This document shows, in pieces, positions 10,991 through 20,123 of a DNA stretch of 41,735 nt. The notes under the pieces were generated by a model. That model saw only the letters and a list, made by a program, of their open reading frames with translations, was not told the origin of the DNA and did not search any database. A program made the position numbers and the translations under genes. Positions within the stretch are counted from its first letter, which is position 1. Every line of letters starts with the position of its first letter. The stretch is from Rhizophagus sp. LPA8_4_AMF (Eukaryota; Glomeromycota; Glomeromycetes; Glomerales; Glomeraceae), in the NCBI GenBank assembly GCA_021464525.1, contig JADRCO010000237.1:1-41735 (forward strand), written 5' to 3'.

Positions 10991-11689
10991 TCCATTACCG
11001 GTTTATAATTTTTTTCTTCGTTTTGTTTAATTCTTTTGTTAATTTTATTACATTAGGTTTACTTCTTTTTCTTACCGAATCTTTGAGGTTTTTCAAGCAC
11101 ATTCTGGCACACCAGTTGGTTAATTTCACATACTCAATTTTATATATTCACTTTTCGTTCTTTGGATCTTCATTTTCTTTGTATTCAATTTTGATTCTTC
11201 GTTTTTTCCTTAGTAGCATTTATTAATATAGGATGTAATTATTTTGTTTTCATTCTTCGGCTTATGATTTTTGTTGTTTGTTTATTAATTTGCATAATTG
11301 ACAGTTTAAAGATTTTATAGCATGACTTTGTTAATTCTATTTGTTCACTAGTGATCTAGAAATTCATAAATTGCCAAATAATTATATTTATTTCACGTTA
11401 TGTACTGTACACTAAATCTCAGATTAAATGATAGCGCCAACAATTTAATTAAATGAACGCAAAATCGAGTGTTTTTTTTATTAATCCTTTCATAATAAAT
11501 TCACGTACAATCTACTGTATATCTATTATAAAGAAATACATACTAAAATACCCTAAATAATGAGTTATTTTCATAAATTAAGTAAAATTTGACATTTTAA
11601 TACCAAGAACTCAAAGGAATTCGCTATTTATTTAATAGAATTGTTGCTGACTTAGCCAAGTATTTTATAAAAAACATGTCACAATGATG

Positions 11690-11835
11690 AGATGTAGAAG
11701 GATAGAGGGAAAGGGAAGTGGAAGGACGAGAGAAAAGAAAAGGAAAGGAAATAGCCAGGAATACACGTAAATATTCACACACCCGCACACCCGCTGATGA
11801 CTGACCCACACACGCTCACACCCACACAACAACGT
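11690..11835. repeat. Purine-rich tract followed by CA-rich tract
   Basis: About 60 bases of almost pure A/G (gaaggatagagggaaaggga and similar) are followed by cacacacccgcacacccgct-type sequence. It lies just beyond the stop of the minus-strand Sel1 gene, so it may be part of its 3' UTR. Confidence 0.5.
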
Positions 11836-11912
11836 GTATTTTTCATTTATATATTTTTCTCTTATTATTGCACTTTGAACTTTTAATATTTTACTATTTT
11901 TTTTCTGCAAAC

Positions 11913-12866
11913 TTAATTTTGAGGTATAATTATCGTTAAATTATTCGGATACACCGGTTTACAAAAGTTATATTCCCCTGAAAGTAAATTAAACTTAGTT
12001 TGAGCATACTTGTATCCTTGTTCAGCAGACTTTTTATACCAATAAATTGCTTGATCCATATCTTTTATAATTCCATTTCCATTTTCATACATTGAAGCCA
12101 AATTATATTGAGCTATATAATTATTCAAATTTGCACCTTTTTTATATAATTCAAAACCCTTTTGTTTATTGACACCAGTTCCAATTCCATTATAATAACA
12201 ATAACCAGAGTTATTTATTCCAGTTGAATTTTCTAATTCTGCTGCTTTTTGATAAAATTTAAATGCTTTTTGCCAATCAACATTAGTTCCAATTCCTTTT
12301 TCATAACAATATCCTAATTTATTTATTGCATTTGGAATTTCTTTTTCTGCTAATTCTTTTGATAATTCAAAAGCTTTATTAGGATTTGTTTTAATACCAT
12401 TTCCATGAATATACATTTCAGCCAGTTCTAATCGAGCCACCACATTATTATTATTCAATTTCATCGCTTTTTGATATAATTCAAATGCTCTTTGCATATT
12501 AATACTTGTTTCAATTCCATTATAATTAAAATATCCAAGCAAATAAATAGAATTTGATTTATTTTGATTATTTAAAAGATAATTATAAATTTCTTGTAAA
12601 ATTATTCCTTGATTAATAATAAAGTTAATAACATGTTTCTTTATTACTTCTTTATATACTCCTTTATTTAATTTTTTAAAAATATTATCAACTAATTCTT
12701 CTATTATCATATTTAAATCTCCATCAAAAATATTTTTATTGATATTTTTAATTGTAGGTTCTATTTCTTTTGTATTTATTTTATTGAAATTTTGAATAAT
12801 TTGAGAATATTCATGTGATAAATTATTGGTATCTAAAAGGTTATTATTAATTTGATTATCAGACAT
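11913..12866 (-). CDS. Sel1-repeat protein (317 aa)
   Basis: A complete single-exon member of the family. Residues 1-30 are a variable N-terminus leading to EYSQIIQNFNKINTKEIEPT. Residues 35-105 are the conserved linker (NIFDGDLNMIIEELVDNIFK, then LLNNQNKSNSIYLLGYFNYN). Sel1 units run from about 107 to 285 (RAFELYQKAMKLN, KLGYCYEKGIGTNVDWQKAF, AIYWYKKSAEQGYKYAQTKF). It has an unusual extra C-terminal tail of about 25 residues (SGEYNFCKPVYPNNLTIIIP) that other copies lack, probably from read-through of the ancestral stop. ATG 12866 aligns with the MSDK/MSNK starts of paralogs. The shared upstream element is at 12963-12975. Sel1 proteins act as docking scaffolds; the partner is unknown. Confidence 0.88.
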   Translation of the reverse strand: MSDNQINNNLLDTNNLSHEYSQIIQNFNKINTKEIEPTIKNINKNIFDGDLNMIIEELVDNIFKKLNKGVYKEVIKKHVINFIINQGIILQEIYNYLLNNQNKSNSIYLLGYFNYNGIETSINMQRAFELYQKAMKLNNNNVVARLELAEMYIHGNGIKTNPNKAFELSKELAEKEIPNAINKLGYCYEKGIGTNVDWQKAFKFYQKAAELENSTGINNSGYCYYNGIGTGVNKQKGFELYKKGANLNNYIAQYNLASMYENGNGIIKDMDQAIYWYKKSAEQGYKYAQTKFNLLSGEYNFCKPVYPNNLTIIIPQN

Positions 12867-12962
12867 TTGTAAAAAGATAAAGGGTAAGAAAGAAACTAAA
12901 TAACGTTAATTTTAATTTAATATATATTATATATATATCTTTGTTTTAACGTTTGAGTGTTT

Positions 12963-12975
12963 GGTGATACTGCAG
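12963..12975 (-). promoter_or_regulatory. Shared upstream element CTGCAGTATCACC
   Basis: In gene direction it reads CTGCAGTATCACC, ending about 97 bases before the ATG. Four other Sel1 genes in the window carry the same element in the same orientation at 70-104 bases before the ATG. Possibly a core-promoter or transcription-factor site; the function is inferred from position only. Confidence 0.5.
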
Positions 12976-13754
12976 GTGCAGGTAGGTGCAGGTGCAGTTG
13001 TGCAAAATCATTCTTAGTGCTTAGTCCCGTACGTCAATGTACGTCAATCTAGTTAAATTCGGAAAAAGCTAATTTTTGAATGAAACATTTTTAATGATTC
13101 CATTTTTAGCTAAATTCTTTATGAACCGGAATTACTATAATTAAAATTATATGTAGTATGCATAAAATATGCGCTGTTAAAATTAAATTATTCCCAGCCC
13201 GAGAGTCATGATCGTCTGCAGAAATATATCAAATATATCAAAGTTGTGTAATGAAAGTAAATATTCATGCATTTCTTTTCCATTCATATGATAACTGTGT
13301 GACTTTGAGTTAAAGTGACTAAGAATTATGAGAATTATTTTTATTATACGCTATACAGATTAAACTCATGCGAATAATGTTATTTGTGTAATTTTGGGTC
13401 TGTATGACTGGTATATATGCAAAAAAAAAAAAATTAAAAAATTACTCATACTCGTGCGAATACAGTCACATGATGTGACATAATCTAGTTTGTTATTGGA
13501 CTATAAGGTATGCAAATATCTCTCAAAATTTTTTTTTTTTTATAGTTTTTAATTGCTTTTCTCCTTTAAAATAATCTTTTAAGCAAATGAGTTTCTTTAT
13601 CAATGTGGTAAGTTGAAACTATGATAATTTTCACCAATAATAGTGTACCGCAGAAAAAGAGAATTATGGATTTGTGTTTATAGATTTGTTTTTCTCCTTT
13701 CTTGTATCGGTTATGTTTCCTTTTAGTACCCCTCCTCCTTATACATAAAATAAA

Positions 13755-14065
13755 ATAAATAAAATAAGTGTTTATAGATTTGTGGGTTGGGTTTGGGTTT
13801 GCATTTATGGTTTACGGGTTGCATGAATTTATTGAGTTTGTGGTTTATGCCTATATGTTTACGTGTTCGTGGATTTGTGTTTATGGGTTCGCGGGTTTGT
13901 GAATATGGATTTGTGATTTTGCGGGTTTGCGTTTATGGTTTTCGTTTATGGTTTTCGTTTATGGCGTGCGAGTTGGATTTGTGGATTTGTGTACTATTTT
14001 ATGGGTTTGATTTTGGTTGTGATTTTATGGATTTGTAGGTAGAGTTTGTGAGTTTGTGTTTATAT
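13755..14065. repeat. G/T-rich minisatellite, GTTTATGGATTTGTG-type units
   Basis: Roughly twenty imperfect copies of words like gtttatgggtttgtg, ggatttgtg and gggtttgcg follow head to tail. The strand is extremely poor in C and rich in G-triplets, and the repeat codes for nothing recognisable. Confidence 0.7.
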
Positions 14066-14464
14066 GTGACATTAAGGAGAAACTTGCTTTCCCGAAGGAT
14101 GGTTAGCCTATGAATCTAATAGTTAAATGTTACCGATGGGCGATTTAATATTTTTTTTTTTTTTAATTAGATGCATTTCTATGAACAAGATTTTTAAATT
14201 TTTCATTGCGAACAAATGAAGATAATTCTATAAAAAAAAAATATTTGTAAGTAGTGAATAATTTATATAATATTTTTATTATTAATATATTTTATAATAA
14301 TTTTATCATGAGTTAAAATAAAGTATAAGTTCAAGAATTAGGTTTTTAACATTTCGACAATTTTGAAAAGAAAAATAGAACATGCATAAATTGTTGTATT
14401 ATATTGCGAATATATTATGAAAAGATTGATAAATATAAGATGACAAATACTTTTTTAAAAGCCT

Positions 14465-14600
14465 TTTTATTTATTTGGAGTATATTGATATTCTTATTTA
14501 ACTATTAATTATTTTGTGCACATAAAACTAATAGAAATTCCAATTCTTTTTTTATAACATACTTTTTGTTTGTTCATATGTTTATTAATGATGTTAAAAT
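14465..14600 (-). pseudogene. Possible relic of a Sel1-repeat gene
   Basis: On the plus strand, tttggagtatattgatattc resembles tttgagcatattggtatcc at the 3' end of intact minus-strand paralogs. ccaattctttttttataaca resembles ccaattcctttttcataaca. Spacing is compressed and there is no open frame. This is a weak match read by eye and could be chance in A/T-rich DNA. Confidence 0.3.
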
Positions 14601-15121
14601 TTTGCAATATTTTGTTTGCATTTTGGTCAATTAACTATTATAATATTTTAATATATAAAAAATACATAATTTTAAATAATCATTTTTTTTATTAATTATG
14701 TATCTTGAAATAATTATTAAATACTTCAAATGCTTGAGACGACTTAGACTGTCACCCAGGAAATTTGTATTTGTAAATTGTCTGTCTGGCCTTTTACCTT
14801 ACAATTTATTAAAAAATAAATCATGTTAATTTTGTAGAAAATGACATGAATATGACAATATAATATTTAATATTAACATTATTATATAAATAGGAAAAAA
14901 ATTTTTTTACAATTGTCAACACCTTATAATTATTGACAAAGAAAATTAAGTATTACGTACGTTTAATGATCTTCAAATGTCAATTTGCGGATTGAATCTT
15001 TCAAGGCGAAGATTTTACGAGACGAGATTGGTGTTACACAACTGATGATCTGTCAAATTGTCAAATGTGACTCAAAATTTTACTACGGAAACACAAACTT
15101 TAAGATTTACGATAAGTTTAA

Positions 15122-15134
15122 CTGCAGTGTTACC
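15122..15134 (+). promoter_or_regulatory. Shared upstream element CTGCAGTGTTACC
   Basis: It ends 82 bases before the ATG at 15216 and has the same orientation relative to the gene as in four minus-strand paralogs. Confidence 0.5.
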
Positions 15135-15215
15135 ACTCACTAACTCAAATAAATATGTTGTGGAAGAAAAAAAAAATTGTTACCAGTTACAATCCCCTTA
15201 TTATTAATTCACACA

Positions 15216-16097
15216 ATGTCTGATAAACTTGACTCATTAAATATCAATAATTCATTTTATGAATTTTCTCAAATTATTCAAAATTTTAACAAAATGAATA
15301 TAATAGAAATTGAACCTACGACCAATAATATTAATAAAAATATTTTTGATGGAGATTTAAGTATTACAATTGATAATTTAGTTGATTTCATTTTCAATGA
15401 ACTAAATGAAGGAGTTTATAGAGAAATTATTAAACAAAATGTTTTTAATTATATGAATAATCATAAAATAATTATTCAAGAAATTTATAATTATCTTTTA
15501 AATAATCAAAATAATTCAAATTCTATTTATTTACTTGGATATTTTAATTATTATGGAATTGTAGTTAGTACTAATAAACAAAGAGCATTTGAATTATATC
15601 AAAAAGCAATGGAATTGAAGAATTATGTGGCTCAATTAGAACTTGCTGAAATGTATATTTATGGATATGGTACTAAAAAAGATCATTTTAAAGCTTATGA
15701 ATTATCAAAATTATTGGCAGATGAAGGAATTCCAAATGCAATAAATAAGTTAGGATATTGTTATGAAAAAGGGATTGGAACTAGTATTAAATGGAGAGAA
15801 GCATTTAAATTATATCAAAAGGCTGCAGATTTAGGAAATTCGACCGGAATGAATAACTTAGGTTATTGTTATTACAATGGAGTTGGAACTGATGTTAACA
15901 AACAAAAGGGGTTTGAAGCATTTCAAAAAGCAGCAAATTTTAGAAATGATTTGGCTCAATATAATCTTGCTAGAAAATATGAAAGTGGAGATGGTGTTAA
16001 AAAAGATATAGATAAAGCAATTTATTGGTACAAAAAATCTGCTGAACTAGGACATCAATTTTCTCAATACAAAGTGAAATTACTAACAAAGAAATAA
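15216..16097 (+). CDS. Sel1-repeat protein (293 aa)
   Basis: The only intact plus-strand Sel1 gene of the window. ATG 15216 starts MSDKLDSLNINNSFYEFSQI, matching the starts of the minus-strand copies. The frame is open upstream to 15177 but has no ATG. The linker region spans residues 20-95 (NKNIFDGDLSITIDNLVDFI, then QEIYNYLLNNQNNSNSIYLL). About five Sel1 units follow (RAFELYQKAMEL, KLGYCYEKGIGTSIKWREAF, LGYCYYNGVGTDVNKQKGFE, AIYWYKKSAELGHQ), and the protein ends at KLLTKK as in the copies at 17031 and 23260. It is nearest in wording to the 11913-12866 gene, for example AEMYI and FYNYLLNNQ-type words. Intronless. Confidence 0.88.
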   Translation: MSDKLDSLNINNSFYEFSQIIQNFNKMNIIEIEPTTNNINKNIFDGDLSITIDNLVDFIFNELNEGVYREIIKQNVFNYMNNHKIIIQEIYNYLLNNQNNSNSIYLLGYFNYYGIVVSTNKQRAFELYQKAMELKNYVAQLELAEMYIYGYGTKKDHFKAYELSKLLADEGIPNAINKLGYCYEKGIGTSIKWREAFKLYQKAADLGNSTGMNNLGYCYYNGVGTDVNKQKGFEAFQKAANFRNDLAQYNLARKYESGDGVKKDIDKAIYWYKKSAELGHQFSQYKVKLLTKK

Positions 16098-17030
16098 ATA
16101 ATATTCTATATCTATTTTGTTTATAGCATAGGCAACCTATTACAGTAAAATTTTGTTGTATTTATATATATATCTCCCGAAATTTCAATATTTATAATGT
16201 AAATTTTTTGATAGTTAACATATTACTGAATTACTTTTATTTATAGTATTAGTGAAGAAAATTATTTTATTAGCAATTTACCATTAAGTTATTTTTTTTT
16301 TGTGATAGGTATTTATTTATAATAAATAGTTTTGGAAGAATCATTTATATTAAAATGATTATATAATAAATTTAACCTCAGTTATTATCCGAAGCGAAGC
16401 GGAGCTGCGGAGGACTATACACAGTATATCCATGCGGCTTACGCCTATGAAAAATGATCGATCACATGAATTTCTCTTTACCATTACGTTGATGACATCC
16501 AATGAAATCGCGAATTTCAATTTTATCTTTTTTTACTCCGGATTTACAACGGTTTTCTTTCCCTAGTTTTACTATGTATATCGGTAGGTCTGGTTATAAA
16601 TAAGCGAGATGTTAGGAATATATGTTATTAATTAGATTTCGCCTAATTTTAATTCTTAGAATTATGGTATGATAATTTTAAAGTTTTTTATACGATGAAG
16701 TTTTTATGACATATTTCATGTCTATAAAAATAATGTAATCTCGATAAATTTATTTCAGTGATATATTTCTACAAACTTACAATATTTAATTCCATAAATA
16801 CAGAATGCATGTATATAAATACATTATAATAAGTAATAAGGATCGAAACAAAGATTTACGGTGATTCATATTGCAATTAATTTACTATGGTGAATTTAAC
16901 TTTTAACAAATAAAATTTCATTTGAAAAGATAAATACAATTTATTTGAGAAATCTCTTATTTATTTCAGCATGTTTAATTTAAGGAATGCAAAAAATTAA
17001 AATGAAAACTAGACTACATGAAAGTTAAAT
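16098..17030. other. Intergenic, 3' sides of two convergent Sel1 genes
   Basis: A/T-rich. The only contrast is a less A/T-rich patch at about 16390-16450 (gaagcgaagcggagctgcgg). I see no tRNA fold or open frame there. Confidence 0.5.
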
Positions 17031-18032
17031 TCATTTTTTTAAAAGGACTTCTAATTTATTTTTAGCATATTTGTATCCTTTTTCAGCAGACATTTTGTAC
17101 CAATAAATTGCTTGTTTTATATTTTTTTCGGTTCCATTTCCATTTTCATACATTAAAGCAAGATTATATTGAGCTAAATTATTTCCCATATTTGCTGCTG
17201 TTTGATATAATTCAAATGCCTTCTGTTTATCAACATCTGTTCCCATTTCTTCATAAAACCATCCTAAATTATTTATTCCATAAGAATTTCCTAAGTCTGC
17301 TGCCTTTTGATATAATTCTATTGCTTTCTGCTTATTAATATCAGTTCCAGCTCCTTTATCATAACACCATCCTAAATTACTAATTGCGGCTAGACTTCCT
17401 AAATCTGCTGCTTTTTGATATAATTCAAATGCTTTATGTTCATTAATATCAGTACCAATACCTTTATTATAACAATATCCTAATTTATTTATTGCATTTG
17501 GAATTTCTTTTTCTGCTAATTTATTTGATAATTCAAAAGCTAAATAGTAGTTTTTATCAGTATCTTTTCCATAAATATATATGTTAGCAAGTTGTAATTG
17601 AGCAACAGTATTTTCCAATACTTCTGCTTTTTGATATAATTCAATTGCTATTTGCTTATTAATACTAACTCCAATTCCATGATTATTAAAATATCCAAGC
17701 AAACAAATTGAATTTGAATCATATTGATTGTTTAAAAGCCAATTATAAATTTCTTGTAATAATATCTTGTGATTATTAATATAATCAAGTACATGACGCT
17801 TTAATATTTCTTCATCTTTTCCTTCATTTAGTTCTTTAAAAATAAGATTAATTAATTCATCAATTACAATACTTAAATCTTCTTCAAAAATATTTTTATT
17901 AATATTTTTGGTTGTGGGTTCTATTTCTTTTATATTCGTTTTATCAAAATTTTTAATAATGTGAAAAAAATCATGTAATACATTATTAGTTTTTGATGAA
18001 TTTATATAATCTGAATTAAGTTTATTGGACAT
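17031..18032 (-). CDS. Sel1-repeat protein (333 aa)
   Basis: A full-length paralog with one Sel1 unit more than most copies here. N-terminus MSNKLNSDYINSSKTNNVLH, then FDKTNIKEIEPTTKNINKNI. Linker with IIDELINLIF-like wording and LLNNQYDSNSICLLGYFNNH. Sel1 units carry YCYNKGIGTDINEHKAF, WCYDKGAGTDINKQKAI and AIYWYKMSAEKG. One unit (WFYEEMGTDVDKQKAFELYQ) is two residues short against the usual EKGIGTD, which would distort one inter-helix loop. ATG 18032 is conserved among paralogs. The CTGCAGT element lies 70-82 bases upstream. Tandem neighbour of the next gene in the same orientation. Confidence 0.88.
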   Translation of the reverse strand: MSNKLNSDYINSSKTNNVLHDFFHIIKNFDKTNIKEIEPTTKNINKNIFEEDLSIVIDELINLIFKELNEGKDEEILKRHVLDYINNHKILLQEIYNWLLNNQYDSNSICLLGYFNNHGIGVSINKQIAIELYQKAEVLENTVAQLQLANIYIYGKDTDKNYYLAFELSNKLAEKEIPNAINKLGYCYNKGIGTDINEHKAFELYQKAADLGSLAAISNLGWCYDKGAGTDINKQKAIELYQKAADLGNSYGINNLGWFYEEMGTDVDKQKAFELYQTAANMGNNLAQYNLALMYENGNGTEKNIKQAIYWYKMSAEKGYKYAKNKLEVLLKK

Positions 18033-18101
18033 TGTAATAATAAGAAAAGGAGAAGAGATAACTTTGTGTAATTATTTTGCAACACATTTATTTATGTGTA
18101 T

Positions 18102-18114
18102 GGTGACACTGCAG
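18102..18114 (-). promoter_or_regulatory. Shared upstream element CTGCAGTGTCACC
   Basis: In gene direction CTGCAGTGTCACC is followed by ATACACATAAATAAATGTG, then the ATG at 18032. The same order (box, TACACAT/ATAAAT, ATG) is seen upstream of the 19722 gene. Confidence 0.5.
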
Positions 18115-18822
18115 TGTAAATCAATGTATTAAATCACCGCAGCTTTACTGATATATAAATGGCGATCCGGGATCTGATGTCTGATCTATATTTTTTTGGT
18201 AACTTAATATTAAATAGTTATTGGGTAGGGGAAAAGAGATATCGGTCGAAGACCGATATTCCCATCCAATAACTGAGTTATAGTTCGTTCATTAGGAATA
18301 CTGTGGTGACCAATAGGAATTAATGATACTAATAACGATTCATAAAAATATCGGTCATTAAAATCCCGCATATTCCTAATCGACTGAGCAATAACAGTAT
18401 TTAAATATCTGTATGACAATTAATATAATAAATGAAATATAAAATAATAAAAATTCAATTGAATAAAGAATATTCTATTTAATATTTAATTTCAAAATAG
18501 TGTAGTAGGACATATATTCAAAGTGAAAAAAGGTTACCGGTAATCATATTAGTAATCTGGTAATCTTTTAAATATGCCTATTACGTTATTTGAAAACGAC
18601 GATAAGCTAATAAAATGATGGTTTCTATTATTACAAAAAAATTATTTATATTAGAAATTAAAAATTATATATAATATGCATTTCATTTTCAAACAAAAAA
18701 GAAAGCCGAATAATTTATAAAAGAAATCAACTTACTTAATTCATTGTATAAAATAAAAAATTAAAAGGTACAATTCAAGTATCTATTTATAAGATATAAT
18801 AGTGTTGATACTATATATTTCT
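18115..18822. other. Intergenic between tandem Sel1 genes
   Basis: Contains the hairpin at 18216-18275. The open frame at 18210-18419 (minus) overlaps this hairpin and has no recognisable motif. The remainder is A/T-rich. Confidence 0.45.
18216..18275. repeat. Strong hairpin (inverted repeat, 3-nt loop)
   Basis: The left arm reads AGTTATTGGGTAGGG, a short spacer, then ATATCGGTC. After the loop GAA, the right arm reads GACCGATATTCCCATCCA and ATAACT. The inner 9-bp stem is perfect; the outer stem pairs with few mismatches and a bulge (aaaagag). It could be a foldback element core or a structured RNA. There is no flanking duplication that I can see. Confidence 0.6.
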
Positions 18823-19722
18823 TTATGCTGTAAGTTCCTTTAATTTATTTTGAGCATATTTGTAGCCTTGTTTTGCAGATTTATTATACCAATAAATTGC
18901 TTGATTTACATTTTTTCCAATACCATTTCCATATTCATACATTAAAGCAAGATTACATTGAGCCAAATAATTGTCTAAATTTGCTGCTTTTTGATATAAT
19001 TCAAATGCTTTATAATCATTAATATCAATCCCAATTCCATTATAATAACAATTGCCTAAGTTATTCATTCCATTCGCATTTCCTAAATCTGCTGCTATTT
19101 GGAATAATTCAAATGCCTTTTGACAATTAGTAACAGTTCCAATTCCCATTTCATAACAGTATCCTAACTTATCTATCGCATTTGGTATTCCTTTATCCGC
19201 CAATTCTTCATACAATTCAAAAGCCAATTCATTATTTATATCAACACCTTCTCCATGAATATACATTTCGGCAAGATTTAATTGAGCTACACTATTTTCT
19301 AATATTGCTGCATCATGATATAATTCAATTACCTTTTGCTTATTAATATTAGTTCCAATTCCATAATAATTAAAGTATCCAAGTAAACAAATTGAATTTG
19401 AATTATGTTGGTTGTTTAAAAGCCAATTATAAATTTCTGGTGTTAATATCTTGTGATTATTAATATAATTTATTATAAGATTCTTTAGTATTTCTTCATC
19501 TTTTCCTTCATTTAAACCTTTAAAAATAAGATTGAACATTTCATCAATTATGATACTTAAATCTTCTTCAAAAATATTTTCATGAATATTTTGAGTTATA
19601 GGTTCTATTTCATTTATATAAATTTTATCAAAATTTTGAATAATTTGAGAAAATCCTTTTAATGAATTATTGGTATTTGATGAATCAGTATTATCTAAAT
19701 TTAGTTGCATATTGGATGTCAT
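18823..19722 (-). CDS. Sel1-repeat protein (299 aa)
   Basis: An intact single-exon paralog. MTSNMQLNLDNTDSSNTNNS leads into LKGFSQIIQNFDKIYINEIE. The linker has NIFEEDLSIIIDEMFNLIFK and LLNNQHNSNSICLLGYFNYY. Sel1 units carry EMYIHGEGVDINNELAFELY, KLGYCYEMGIGTVTNCQKAF, LGNCYYNGIGIDINDYKAFE and AIYWYNKSAKQG. It ends at KLKELTA. The start aligns with paralogs, and the CTGCAGT element is 82-94 bases upstream. Same orientation as the 17031-18032 gene, with about 790 bases between them; likely a tandem duplication. Confidence 0.88.
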   Translation of the reverse strand: MTSNMQLNLDNTDSSNTNNSLKGFSQIIQNFDKIYINEIEPITQNIHENIFEEDLSIIIDEMFNLIFKGLNEGKDEEILKNLIINYINNHKILTPEIYNWLLNNQHNSNSICLLGYFNYYGIGTNINKQKVIELYHDAAILENSVAQLNLAEMYIHGEGVDINNELAFELYEELADKGIPNAIDKLGYCYEMGIGTVTNCQKAFELFQIAADLGNANGMNNLGNCYYNGIGIDINDYKAFELYQKAANLDNYLAQCNLALMYEYGNGIGKNVNQAIYWYNKSAKQGYKYAQNKLKELTA

Positions 19723-19803
19723 AAAAGTAATTTAATAAACAAGGTAAAGGAGAAAGTAAATAACTTTTGTGTAATTATTTTTGCAACACATTTATATGTG
19801 TAC

Positions 19804-19816
19804 GGTGATACTGCAG
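19804..19816 (-). promoter_or_regulatory. Shared upstream element CTGCAGTATCACC
   Basis: Reads CTGCAGTATCACC in gene direction, 82-94 bases before the ATG, followed by GTACACATATAAATGTG as in the 18032 gene. Confidence 0.5.
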
Positions 19817-19853
19817 TGCAAATCACTAGAACTATTTGATATTCAGTTGTGTA

Positions 19854-19967
19854 ATGTTAATCAATAGTTGTTTGTTGCTGTATGCTTAATAATGGTAATG
19901 GTATGATGTGGCGCGAAGCACCACATATAAATTATTAAGCATAACGCCCGTAGATTAACAATATTAT
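19854..19967. repeat. Inverted-repeat (foldback) element
   Basis: The left arm has TGTTAATC, then TATGCTTAATAAT. The right arm has ATTATTAAGCATA, then GATTAACA, the exact complements in reverse order, with a GTGG / CCAC stem nearer the centre. About 115 bp in all; no coding potential. Confidence 0.6.
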
Positions 19968-20123
19968 TATGCAGACCACCATGACCATCATGATCATATT
20001 GATCAAATTAAACTTTTTTTAGACTTTATTTATAGTAAACCCTAACTCTTGCTTTTACTTCTTTTGCTCTTTCTTTCTTTTAAAACGCTTATCGATCTTG
20101 CAAAAGTTTCTAGTATACAAATC

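Larger units (their letters stand above)
9238..11912. other. Intergenic between kinase-Sel1 and the next Sel1 gene
   Basis: Contains a MITE-like element (9495-9933), a Sel1 relic (10868-10990) and a purine-rich then CA-rich tract (about 11690-11835). Short open frames at 9928, 11023 and 11624-11910 coincide with these or with T-rich DNA and show no protein motif. Confidence 0.5.
12976..15121. other. Long intergenic region between divergent Sel1 genes
   Basis: Contains a G/T-rich minisatellite (13755-14065) and a possible minus-strand Sel1 relic (about 14465-14600). The rest is A/T-rich sequence without supportable genes. The open frame at 13787-14038 is only the minisatellite read through. 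Confidence 0.5.

Noticed and set aside
13787-14038. 83-residue open frame
   Set aside because: It is the G/T minisatellite read through; no protein-like composition.
16390-16450. Less A/T-rich patch as possible tRNA or SINE head
   Set aside because: No cloverleaf arms or B-box (GGTTCGANNCC) could be seen.
18210-18419. 69-residue minus-strand open frame
   Set aside because: It overlaps the 18216-18275 hairpin and no motif or splice partner was found. A decayed coding fragment cannot be excluded.
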